From Palsa-872 sp036495195 (lineage in GTDB: Bacteria > Chloroflexota > Dormibacteria > Dormibacterales > Dormibacteraceae): a DNA stretch of 36,948 nt. A model generated the notes under the pieces. It had not been told where the DNA came from and ran no database searches. It saw only the letters and a program-made list of their open reading frames with translations. Location of the stretch: NCBI GenBank assembly GCA_036495195.1, contig DASXNH010000192.1, positions 1 through 36,948 on the forward strand. The letters run 5' to 3'. Position 1 is the first letter of the stretch; the number at the start of each line of letters is the position of its first letter. Shown here in pieces: positions 16,796-25,320 of the stretch. The translations under genes and the position numbers were made by a program.

Positions 16796-16801
16796 AGCAT
16801 A
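16796..16801 (-). promoter_or_regulatory. -10 box TATGCT for the aminotransferase gene
   Basis: TATGCT on the minus strand, then 6 nt, then the GTG start. Confidence 0.5.
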
Positions 16802-16917
16802 GGGTCAGGCACCGGACGGCTCAACCGAAATGTCTGTTGCAGCGCTCCGGCGGCGCCCGAGGCACCCTTCGGGTTCATCCGGGTGGGCGACTTGGGCTGA
16901 TCCTCCGGCCCCTGAAC

Positions 16918-17682
16918 CTAATGCACGCCGATCAAAGCGCCCCCATCCACCCCAAGCGTCTGCCCCGTGATGTACCCCGCCTGTCGCGAGCACAGGAACG
17001 CGCAGGCGGCAGCGAACTCGGATGGCTCGCCAAACCGCCCCATCGGTGACTCCGCGGCCATCCGCTGGAGCTGCTCCTCGGGATCGCCCCCCGAAGCCGC
17101 TGCCATCTGCCGGATGCGGTCGGTGAGGATCTTGTCGGGCGCCAGGCAGTTGACGGTGATTCCATCTCTCCCGATCTCGCGCGAAAGCGTTTTCATCAAG
17201 CCGGTGACCGCGGCCCGCAGCGAGTTCGACAGCAAGATGTTCGGGATCGGCTGCCGCACCGCGATCGACGTGATGAACACAACCCGCCCCTGCCCCGACC
17301 GCTTCAGGTGAGGCAGGCTCGCGTGGACCAAACGCACAGCGCTCATCAGCGTCAGCTGATAGGCGGTGTCCCAGGCCTCCAACGGCGTCGACTGAAAAGT
17401 CCCAGGCGGCGGCCCGCCGGCACTGACCACGAGGACATCCAGACCCGCGAGCGTCGCGACCGCGGCCTCGATCAATGCCCCAACGTCTCCCGCCTTCGCC
17501 ACGTCGGCGGCTTGCCACCCCGCCGCCCCCATCGCCTTGCCGGCAGCCTCAATCGCCGCCGCATCGCGCGAAGAAATGAACACGGACGCGCCCTCCGCCA
17601 CCAGCGCTTCGGCGCAGGCGCGCCCGAGTCCCTTGCTGGCCGCCGTAACGAGCGCGCGACGTCCCCCGAGTCCGAGATCCAC
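16918..17682 (-). CDS. Short-chain dehydrogenase/reductase-like protein with atypical active site
   Basis: 254 residues with a Rossmann fold. The dinucleotide loop reads VTAASKGLGRA (Ala where TGxxxGxG has Gly). VSAGGPPPG replaces NNAG, and the C-terminus TGQTLGVDGG is typical. The catalytic Ser may be in FITS, but the YxxxK motif is absent; the region reads NILLSNSLRAAV. This matches a subgroup of BKR-like SDRs with an imperfect tetrad, so activity is uncertain. The frame is open upstream to 17838. GTG at 17680-17682 gives the normal VDLGLGGRRALV start; GTG 17688 is two codons upstream. It is divergent from the small gene at 17698, with only 15 bp between starts. Confidence 0.88.
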   Translation of the reverse strand: MDLGLGGRRALVTAASKGLGRACAEALVAEGASVFISSRDAAAIEAAGKAMGAAGWQAADVAKAGDVGALIEAAVATLAGLDVLVVSAGGPPPGTFQSTPLEAWDTAYQLTLMSAVRLVHASLPHLKRSGQGRVVFITSIAVRQPIPNILLSNSLRAAVTGLMKTLSREIGRDGITVNCLAPDKILTDRIRQMAAASGGDPEEQLQRMAAESPMGRFGEPSEFAAACAFLCSRQAGYITGQTLGVDGGALIGVH

Positions 17683-17685
17683 GCT

Positions 17686-17695
17686 CACAATTGTG
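17686..17695. promoter_or_regulatory. Perfect palindrome CACAATTGTG between divergent start codons
   Basis: A 10-bp palindrome lies in the 15-bp gap between GTG 17682 (minus) and GTG 17698 (plus). CACAAT reads as a weak -10 box on both strands, 6 nt before the plus start and 7 nt before the minus start. It could be a shared divergent leaderless promoter or an operator. Confidence 0.3.
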
Positions 17696-17697
17696 GC

Positions 17698-17976
17698 GTG
17701 CAACGAACCATCCACGTCGCGGCCGATGTAAACGCGAACGGATGGACGTGCCACGTCCGAATCGATGAGGAAGGTGGGACGATCACCGAGCATACAGTGG
17801 CTGTAACGAAGGCCGACAAAGAGCGCCTCGCGCCTCAATCGAGTGTCGAAGACCTGGTCACGCGCAGCTTCGCGTTCCTGCTGGAGCGCGAGCCGCCAGC
17901 GAGCATCCTGGCTACGTTCGCCCTACCGGAAATCGAACGCTACTTTCCCGGCTTCACTCGCGCGATCAAAACCTAG
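17698..17976 (+). CDS. Small conserved-looking protein of unknown function
   Basis: A 92-residue soluble protein. The N-terminal half looks like beta-strands (RTIHVAADVNANGWTCHVRI, TITEHTVAVTKADKERL). The C-terminal half holds VEDLVTRSFAFLLEREPPASIL and LPEIERYFPGF. I recall similar unannotated proteins in actinobacteria but no function. GTG at 17698 begins just after the shared palindrome; the frame is open far upstream, opposite the SDR gene, but that part is antisense sequence. Its TAG stop shares the palindrome CTAG with the stop of the convergent lipoprotein gene. Confidence 0.72.
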   Translation: MQRTIHVAADVNANGWTCHVRIDEEGGTITEHTVAVTKADKERLAPQSSVEDLVTRSFAFLLEREPPASILATFALPEIERYFPGFTRAIKT

Positions 17977-19601
17977 CTCCCGGTATTCACGTACCACTGC
18001 GTGACGTACTGGAGGCGATCGCCCGGCTCGATCACGTTGTTGAGCCGCACGCCATGCACGCGCTGAGAAATCGCGTAGTCGTAATGCGGCGCATATAGAA
18101 AGATCGCGGGCGCCGCGTCAGCGATCAGCATCTGAAAGTCGATGTACGCGTTGAGGCGCGCGGCCTGATCGACCGCGGCCCGCCCTATCTCGAGGTCCTG
18201 GTCAATCACCCCCCAACCGCGCTGATACGCAAAGTTCAGCGAGTTGGGGTCCGCGCCGGAATGCCACAGCGAGTATTGGTCGGGGTCAGGCCCCACATCG
18301 AACGCCACAAGCGCCATCTGATACTTCCGACCGATCAGATACTGCTGCACCAGCGCCGTCGAGGTGACCGGCGTGACGTCCGCCTCGACCCCCACCGCCA
18401 GCAGCTGCTTGGAAACGGCATCGGCCACCTGCCGGTTGGGGAACGACCCCGCGGTGACCAGCACCACCTTGAAGGGCACACCCGCCTTGGTCCGGATCTT
18501 GGCCCCGGGCGCCAGCACCCAGCCCGCGGACTCGAGCGCCTTCACCGCGGTAATCCTGTCGTACGGATACTTCGCGGCCGCCGCCGCGGAGTAAGCCCAG
18601 TCCGCAGCGGGGATCGGCCCGGGGTCAGGATCACCGCGCCCGGCGATCACGTCATTGATGATCTTCTGGCGATCGATCGCCTGTGTCAGCGCGAGCCGCA
18701 CCCTCACGTCGCTGAAAAAGGGCTTGCCAGGCCCCTCCACGTTCATCGACACGAACGCGTCGGTGAACGTCCGAACATCCTGCACGGTGATATCGCTCCG
18801 GCGCAGCAGCGTGCCCACCTCCTGCGGCTCGAGCCCCCCGACCAGGTCCGCCACCCCGTGCACGACCCCATCGATCGCGGCCTGCGGATCGGTGGCCGGA
18901 TTGGCAGAGTAGGTGCGAAAGATCAGGTGATCCAGGTATGGCTGCGGATCCGCGTAAGGGTTGCGATTGAGGGTGACTGCGAGAGGGCTGACCGCCGATA
19001 CCTTGAACGGCCCGGTGCCGATCGCCTGCACCCCGCTGTAGGGGCTCGCCGCGATCTGCGGCGGAGACATCCCCGCGAACAGGTGCTTGGCAATGATCCC
19101 GATGCGAAGGGCGAGCGGGAACGAGGCACTCGGGGCACGCAATGTGAAGATCACGTGTTCCGGACCCGCCGCCGCCACTCCGACCTGCCGCCACGAGTCG
19201 GCGCCTGGCTGCTGGTACTCGAGGTCCTGAAGCACGTGGAATGTGAACAGCACATCGTCCACGGTGAACGGCTGCCCGTCGGCCCACTTGACCCCGCTGC
19301 GGATGTTGAACGTGTACGACAGGTGATTTGGCGCGATCGTCCACGTACTCGCGAGGAGCCCGACCACGTTCTGCTGGGCGTCGATGGTGGTGAGACCCTG
19401 ATAGATCACGCTGTCGATGTCCCGAGTCGTGGCATCGACCTCGAACAGAGGATTGAGGACGCCAGGCGCTCCGACCAGCGCCTCCACGGCCGTGCCTCCG
19501 CGCGCGGGCTTCGGCGCGGTGGCGACGGGCTGGCAACCCATGAGCACCACCACCGCGAGCAGGGCGGTGGCGGCTAGCCGGCTACGCCCCCGGATGAGCA
19601 G
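17973..19601 (-). CDS. ABC transporter solute-binding lipoprotein, family 5 (OppA/DppA-like)
   Basis: About 540 residues. A lipoprotein signal (RGRSR, then LAATALLAVVVLMG-Cys) is followed by an SBP family 5 protein: LNPLFEVDATTRDIDSVIYQGL, LASTWTIAPNHLSYTFNIR, GVKWADGQPFTVDDVLFT, GTGPFKV and ALTQAIDRQKI. It should bind peptides, nickel or sugars outside the membrane. No permease or ATPase genes are near. The start is a problem: no ATG, GTG or TTG lies in frame between 19730, deep inside secG, and the signal peptide. CTG at 19599-19601 is the best-placed codon, overlapping the secG end by 20 nt. The C-terminus converges on the 92-residue gene. Confidence 0.85.
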   Translation of the reverse strand: MLIRGRSRLAATALLAVVVLMGCQPVATAPKPARGGTAVEALVGAPGVLNPLFEVDATTRDIDSVIYQGLTTIDAQQNVVGLLASTWTIAPNHLSYTFNIRSGVKWADGQPFTVDDVLFTFHVLQDLEYQQPGADSWRQVGVAAAGPEHVIFTLRAPSASFPLALRIGIIAKHLFAGMSPPQIAASPYSGVQAIGTGPFKVSAVSPLAVTLNRNPYADPQPYLDHLIFRTYSANPATDPQAAIDGVVHGVADLVGGLEPQEVGTLLRRSDITVQDVRTFTDAFVSMNVEGPGKPFFSDVRVRLALTQAIDRQKIINDVIAGRGDPDPGPIPAADWAYSAAAAAKYPYDRITAVKALESAGWVLAPGAKIRTKAGVPFKVVLVTAGSFPNRQVADAVSKQLLAVGVEADVTPVTSTALVQQYLIGRKYQMALVAFDVGPDPDQYSLWHSGADPNSLNFAYQRGWGVIDQDLEIGRAAVDQAARLNAYIDFQMLIADAAPAIFLYAPHYDYAISQRVHGVRLNNVIEPGDRLQYVTQWYVNTGS

Positions 19602-19851
19602 CGATCCAGTTGGCGACCCAGATGTTGGCCACTGAGCACACCAGGAAAGCGGCGACGAGGACCCACGACGTCCAGTAGATCTGACGCTCCAGGCCGCGGC
19701 GCGTCCGATACCCTCCGCCAAGTCCCCCATCGCCGCCTCCGATGGTGCCACCCAGGCCTGACGCCTTGGGTGTCTGCACGAGGACGCTGATCACCAGAAT
19801 GAGGGCGATGATCGCCTCGAGGATGACCAGCGTGTGAGCGACGTTTTGCAC
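19582..19851 (-). CDS. secG: Preprotein translocase subunit SecG
   Basis: 89 residues, two transmembrane helices (about 7-25 and 60-82) joined by the loop VQTPKASGLGGTIGGG, characteristic of SecG. It is an auxiliary part of the SecYEG channel. GTG at 19849-19851 follows a GGGAG Shine-Dalgarno sequence. It sits 10 nt after sod. secG behind a gap-pgk-tpi cluster is a common order in Gram-positive-type genomes. Confidence 0.93.
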   Translation of the reverse strand: MQNVAHTLVILEAIIALILVISVLVQTPKASGLGGTIGGGDGGLGGGYRTRRGLERQIYWTSWVLVAAFLVCSVANIWVANWIAAHPGA

Positions 19852-19861
19852 CGGGTCTCCC

Positions 19862-20479
19862 TTAGCTGACCCAGATCGAGCTGAACCGCGCCTCGATCGC
19901 CTTCCAGTTCAACGTGTTGAACCATGCCGCGACATAGTCGGCCCGCTTGTTCTGGTACTTCAGGTAGTACGCGTGCTCCCAGACGTCGACCCCGAGGATC
20001 GGGGTGAGCCCTTCCATGTAGGGGCTGTCCTGGTTCGGATAGCTCTTGATCGAAAATTTTCCGTTCTTGTCGGCGAGGAGCCAGGCCCAGCCGCTGCCGA
20101 ACTGGCCGACCGCTGCCTTCGTGAGCTGCTCCTTGAACCCGTCGTAGCTCCCAAAGGTGCTCTTGATGTTGTCGCCGAGCCGGCCCGGAGGGTTGCCACC
20201 GCCGCCGGGGCCCATGATGCTCCAGAAGATCGAGTGGTTCGAGTGGCCGCCCGCGTTGTTTCGAATCGCGGTGCGGATGTCCTCCGGCACCGTGTCGATG
20301 CCCCAGAGCAGGTCCTCGACGGTCTTGGTGCCGAGCTCCGGGTGCTTTTCCAGCGCCGCGTTGGCGTTGGTGACATAGGTCGCGTGGTGCTTGTCGTGAT
20401 GGATCTCCATCGTCTTCGCGTCGATGTGCGGCTCAAGAGCGTCGAACGGGTATGCCAGCGGTGGAACCGTGAATGCCAT
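19862..20479 (-). CDS. Superoxide dismutase, Fe/Mn family
   Basis: 205 residues. Dismutates superoxide in the cytoplasm; no signal peptide. The metal ligands are all visible: His27, His82 (GGHSNHSIFW), Asp165 and His169 (DVWEHAYYLKYQNKR). MGPGGGGNP and the Gln in AVGQFGSGWAW lean toward Mn or cambialistic use, but metal choice cannot be fixed from motifs. ATG 20477-20479 has a strong AAAGGGGGG ribosome site. A separate promoter in the 50-nt gap behind gpmA is possible. Confidence 0.96.
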   Translation of the reverse strand: MAFTVPPLAYPFDALEPHIDAKTMEIHHDKHHATYVTNANAALEKHPELGTKTVEDLLWGIDTVPEDIRTAIRNNAGGHSNHSIFWSIMGPGGGGNPPGRLGDNIKSTFGSYDGFKEQLTKAAVGQFGSGWAWLLADKNGKFSIKSYPNQDSPYMEGLTPILGVDVWEHAYYLKYQNKRADYVAAWFNTLNWKAIEARFSSIWVS

Positions 20480-20529
20480 TTGGGACCCCCCTTTAGTTGA
20501 TCTGTTCTTACCTTCTACCGTGAATCAGT

Positions 20530-21297
20530 CTAAGCGGACCGGGAAGCCTGGGATTTGACAGCCGCCGCCCGGCTCGCGATCTCGTCCGGATCGCCGAGGT
20601 AGTGCGCCGTGGTCGGTTTGAAATTCGAGTCGAGCTCGTAGACACGAGGCACCCCCGTTGGAATGTCCAGGTCGACCACCTCCTGGCCGGTCAGGCCCTC
20701 GAGGTGCTTGACCAGAGCACGCAGGCTGTTGCCATGGGCCGACACCAGGACGCATTGGTGACGGAGGAGGTCCGGCACGATGCTGTCGAACCAGTGGGGC
20801 AGCATCCGCTCGACCACATCCTTCAGGCACTCGGCACTTGGCAGCAGCTCGGGTGGCAGCTCGGCGTACCTCGGGTCATGCGACGGATGGTTCTCGTCGG
20901 ACACCTCCATGTCCGGAGGGCGGACGTCGTAGCTCCGGCGCCACGCTTTGACCTGCTCGATTCCGTACTTTTCAGCGGTCTGCTGTTTATTGAGACCCTG
21001 GAGCGCTCCGTAATGCCGCTCGTTCAGCCGCCACGAGCGAGTCACCGGAATCCAGGTCCTCTTCATCTCGGCCAGGGCCAGGTCCGCCGTCGTGATGGCG
21101 CGCACGAGAAGCGAGGTATGCACCACTCCGGGCGTAACGCCCGCCTGCTTCATCAGGCGGCCGCCCTCCTCAGCCTCCGCGACGCCACGCTCGCTGAGCG
21201 GCACATCCTGCCAGCCCGTGAAGAGGTTCTCCAGGTTCCAGGTGCTCTGCCCGTGGCGCAGCAGGACGAGGACGCCTGGTTTTCTAGTGATGGCCAT
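20530..21297 (-). CDS. gpmA: 2,3-bisphosphoglycerate-dependent phosphoglycerate mutase
   Basis: 255 residues. Interconverts 3- and 2-phosphoglycerate. RHGQSTWN contains the phosphorylated His15, RSWRLNERHYGALQGLNK and SAHGNSLRALVKHLEG complete the active site, and LDIPTGVPRVYELD is family-specific. ATG 21295-21297 overlaps tpiA by 14 nt, giving a run of consecutive glycolytic genes gapA-pgk-tpiA-gpmA. Confidence 0.96.
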   Translation of the reverse strand: MAITRKPGVLVLLRHGQSTWNLENLFTGWQDVPLSERGVAEAEEGGRLMKQAGVTPGVVHTSLLVRAITTADLALAEMKRTWIPVTRSWRLNERHYGALQGLNKQQTAEKYGIEQVKAWRRSYDVRPPDMEVSDENHPSHDPRYAELPPELLPSAECLKDVVERMLPHWFDSIVPDLLRHQCVLVSAHGNSLRALVKHLEGLTGQEVVDLDIPTGVPRVYELDSNFKPTTAHYLGDPDEIASRAAAVKSQASRSA

Positions 21298-22069
21298 AAA
21301 CGGCGCCCGTCACCCTCACGATCTCCGAGAATTCGTCGGCCTTCAGGCTCGCGCCCCCGACCAGGCAGCCGTCGCACAGCGGAAGCTCGACGTACGACTG
21401 CACGTTGGCGGCGTTGACGCTCCCGCCATAGAGCACGCGTACCTTTTTAGCCGCGCCCGCGCCGATGGTCTCACCCACCACGCGACGGATCAAGCGCATC
21501 GTCTTGTACGCATGTTCGGGATCCGCGCTCTTGCCGGTGCCGATCGCCCAGACCGGCTCGTAGGCCATGACGAGACGCGCGGAATCGTCAGCCGACAAGC
21601 CGGACAGCCCTGCCTTGACCTGGGCCGAGACCACCTCGTCTCCCGTGCCGGCGACGTAGTGCTCGTCCAACTCGCCAACGCAAAGGATCACGCTCAGGTT
21701 GCAGGCGAGGGCCGCGGCCGCCTTCTTGGCCACCATCTCGTCAGTCTCCCCGAGGTATGCGCGCCGCTCCGAGTGCCCGACCAGCACCCACTGGCACCAG
21801 CCCTCGAGCATCTTGGGCGACACCTCGCCGGTGTAGGCGCCCGACATCTCCCAGAAGCAGTCCTGGGCGCCGAGCTTGACCCCCGACTCGCCGAGCACCT
21901 CGGCGACGCCCAGCAGCCACGGGTATGGCGGGAACAGCGCCACCTCCACCTGGTCGACGTTGCTGGCCGCGGCTGGGAGGATGGCGTTGACGAGCTCGAG
22001 GGCGGCGCCGCCGTCGGTGGGGTTCATCTTCCAGTTGGCTGCGAGGAGGGCCTTCTCCGCTGCGGCCAT
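21284..22069 (-). CDS. tpiA: Triosephosphate isomerase
   Basis: 261 residues. Interconverts dihydroxyacetone phosphate and glyceraldehyde 3-phosphate. Catalytic residues are in place: Asn12 and Lys14 (ANWKMN), His99 (VGHSERR) and Glu171 (AYEPVWAIGTG); the phosphate-binding YGGSVN is present. ATG at 22067-22069 shares one base with the pgk stop (TGATG). Confidence 0.97.
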   Translation of the reverse strand: MAAAEKALLAANWKMNPTDGGAALELVNAILPAAASNVDQVEVALFPPYPWLLGVAEVLGESGVKLGAQDCFWEMSGAYTGEVSPKMLEGWCQWVLVGHSERRAYLGETDEMVAKKAAAALACNLSVILCVGELDEHYVAGTGDEVVSAQVKAGLSGLSADDSARLVMAYEPVWAIGTGKSADPEHAYKTMRLIRRVVGETIGAGAAKKVRVLYGGSVNAANVQSYVELPLCDGCLVGGASLKADEFSEIVRVTGAVYGHH

Positions 22070-23228
22070 CAGGCGTCCTTCAAGATCGCGACGCCCGGCA
22101 GCTCTTTGCCCTCGAGGTACTCGAGCGTCGCGCCGCCGCCGGTCGATACGTGGGAGAAGCCGGAGAGGCCGAGCGAGTCGATGGCGGCAACAGTGTCGCC
22201 GCCTCCCACCAACGTGTAGGCGTTCGATCTCGCGATCGCCTTCCCCACCTCGCGAGTCCCCTTGCTGAATTCGGGGATCTCCGCGACGCCCATCGGTCCG
22301 TTCCAGACGATCGTCTTGGCGGAGGCGATGTGCTTCGCGAACTCGGCCACCGACTCCGGGCCGATGTCCAGCGCCTTCCAGTCAGGCTCAACGGCGTTTG
22401 CGGGCACCGTCTTCGTCTCCTGCCCTGCCTCCATCTTCTGTGCGCAGACCAGGTCGACGGGCAGGACGAGCTTCTCGCTCCCCTTCTTCGCCACCTCGGA
22501 GGCGTCCTTGAGCGCCGCCTCTTCGACCAGGCCCGCGCCTGTCGGATAACCCTGCGCTCTGAAGAAGGTGTTGGCCATGGCTCCACCGATGAGTAACGCG
22601 TCAACCTTCTCGAGCAGGTGAGTGAGGACGCCGACCTTGGTCGAGACCTTGGCCCCGCCGACCACCGCGACCAGCGGACGCTTGGGCTCGTCCAGGGCCC
22701 GGTGGAGGGCGGTCAGCTCCGCGAGCATCAGCTCACCGGCATAGGCGGGCAGGTGCTCGGCGACACCGACGACCGAGGCATGGGCTCGGTGCGAGGCGGC
22801 AAACGCGTCGTTGACAAAGATCTCGCCCAAAGACGCCAGGCGGCTGGCGAACTCAGGGTCATTGGCTTCCTCCTCCGGATGAAAGCGCACGTTCTCCAGG
22901 AGGAGAACCTCCCCATCCTTCAGCCGGCCGACGGCGCCGCGGGCCGCCTCGCCCACGCAATCTTCCGCAAATCGCACCTCACGACCGAGCTCTTTAGAGA
23001 GCGCGGCCGCCACGGGTCGGAGCGAGAGTGACGAGTCGACTCCTTTCGGGCGTCCGAGGTGTGACATCACGATGACCTTCGCCTTGCGCTCCGCGAGATG
23101 CCCGAGAGTGGGAGCCGCTGCCTTGATGCGCGAGCCGTCGGCGATTGCGCCCTTTGCCAGCGGCACGTTGAGATCCTCGCGCACGAGAACCCGGATGCCG
23201 GCGACCTCGATGTCGGTAATCGACGCTT

Positions 23229-23232
<4 letters not shown>
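22069..23232 (-). CDS. pgk: Phosphoglycerate kinase (CTG start)
   Basis: 387 residues. Transfers phosphate between 1,3-bisphosphoglycerate and ADP. Motifs are VLVREDLNVPL (usually RVDFNVP), SHLGRPKG, GGAKVSTKVGVL, WNGPMGVAEIPEF and GGGDTVAAI. The frame is open upstream to 23286 but that part is gapA sequence. No ATG, GTG or TTG lies near the true N-terminus. CTG at 23230-23232 sits in the gapA stop (CTGA), the same geometry as the other NTGA junctions here, and yields the expected start KASITDIEVAG. Confidence 0.95.
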
Positions 23233-24239
<1,007 letters not shown>

Positions 24240-24257
24240 CTAGGCAAAACTCCAGTA

Positions 24258-24280
24258 AGCCGTGGCGGCCCAGCACGGCT
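24258..24280 (-). terminator. Hairpin between whiA and gapA, possible weak terminator or processing site
   Basis: AGCCGTG/CACGGCT forms a 7-bp stem with a 9-nt loop. On the minus strand a TTTT run follows only after 9 nt, so it is a poor intrinsic terminator. Confidence 0.25.
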
Positions 24281-24310
24281 GATAGCAGGGAGAGGGCGGC
24301 GAACGTAATG

Positions 24311-25255
24311 TTAGGCGGAGCGGCGTGACCGCTTCGCTTCCGCGCCCTCGGCCCGGTCTCCAGCGCCCACCGGCGAGAGGCCGTCGGCCATCTCCTGTAG
24401 GCGGCGCAGCCGATGGTTCACAGCCGATTTGGAGAGGCTCATCCTGTCGGCGAGCTCCCCGAGGTTCAGCTCCGGGTTGGCCGTGCGCCAGCGCGCCATC
24501 TCACGAAGGGCGGGCGGCACCCTGTCCAGCCGGCCGGTCGCATCGAGCCGCTCGATCGCGGCCGCCTGGCGCAGCCCGGAGCCGATCGTCTTGCCGATGT
24601 TGGCGGTCTCGAAGTTCAGCCGCCGGTTGACCTTGCCGCTCACCTCCCGAACAACGCGAACGTTCTCGAACTCCATCACTGCACGGCTGGCGCCCATCAG
24701 AGACAGGATGCGGACGATGCCGTCCCCCTCCTTGATGTACACGACGTTCTGGCCGCTCCGCTCCATGATCCCCACGCGCGCGCCGGCGGCCGAGGCGACG
24801 TCACCAATCGCCTTCGCCCACGCATCGTTTGGGGCCACAAACTCGAGGTGGTAGCGAGAGCTCGGGGCGTTCACCGACCCGCAACCAAGGAACAGCCCGC
24901 GAAGCATCGCCTTTTGATCGCAGGCGGCCTCAGGCACGGCGCGCGCTGCCGACTGCGTGAACGCCGGTGCGAGGCCAGGCGGCAGGGAGAGCTCGACGAA
25001 AAGCGATACGCGTTTCTTTGTCCTGACGACCTGGTACTTCGCGTCCAGGTGGCCGACCGCGCGCCCGAGCCTTACGACCTTGCGCGCGATCGGATTGCGC
25101 AGCAGCGAGAAATACGCCGCGGGACCCTCGCTCTGGCGCTTGATGAGTCGCCCACGCGAGCCGAAATAGATGCCCAGCAACTCGCTTAGCTGACAGCATG
25201 GTCGGGCCGGAAGATGGCCGGCCATCTCGTCCTTGACGTCCGCCGAGAACGAAAT
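24311..25255 (-). CDS. whiA: WhiA-family DNA-binding protein (probable ATT start)
   Basis: 314 residues from the proposed start. WhiA joins a degenerate LAGLIDADG homing-endonuclease-like domain (about 20-220: CCQLSELLGIYFGSRG, LRGLFLGCGSVNAP, ANIGKTIGSGLRQ) to a C-terminal helix-turn-helix (NLGELADRMSLSKSAVNHRLRRL). It regulates sporulation or cell division in actinobacteria and firmicutes. The conserved N-terminus SFSADVKDE is encoded upstream of the first ATG (25223-25225). It can be reached only from ATT at 25253-25255, which has GGGGAGG 8 nt upstream and an in-frame TAG farther up. Initiation at ATG 25225 (AAGGA upstream) would delete that segment. Confidence 0.9.
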   Translation of the reverse strand: MSFSADVKDEMAGHLPARPCCQLSELLGIYFGSRGRLIKRQSEGPAAYFSLLRNPIARKVVRLGRAVGHLDAKYQVVRTKKRVSLFVELSLPPGLAPAFTQSAARAVPEAACDQKAMLRGLFLGCGSVNAPSSRYHLEFVAPNDAWAKAIGDVASAAGARVGIMERSGQNVVYIKEGDGIVRILSLMGASRAVMEFENVRVVREVSGKVNRRLNFETANIGKTIGSGLRQAAAIERLDATGRLDRVPPALREMARWRTANPELNLGELADRMSLSKSAVNHRLRRLQEMADGLSPVGAGDRAEGAEAKRSRRSA

Positions 25256-25307
25256 CTCGCGTACCTCCCCAGGACCTGGAATGTGCCCCTATTTCTTGGG
25301 TTCAGTC

Positions 25308-25313
25308 TACCCT
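25308..25313 (+). promoter_or_regulatory. -10 box TACCCT for the E1-beta gene
   Basis: A TANNNT hexamer ends 7 nt before ATG 25321. Confidence 0.4.
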
Positions 25314-25320
25314 TCCAGTA

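Noticed and set aside
16802..16917. GC inverted repeats between the SDR and aminotransferase genes as a terminator
   Set aside because: Short stems such as ACCC-TTC-GGGT exist but no T-run follows on the minus strand; nothing else is seen in this gap.
17973..17976. Convergent stop codons sharing the palindrome CTAG
   Set aside because: This is a real overlap, but in compact genomes it has no evident function.
18261..19577. 438-codon plus-strand open frame rich in Arg, His and Gly
   Set aside because: It is an antisense shadow of the solute-binding lipoprotein gene and has no recognisable domain.
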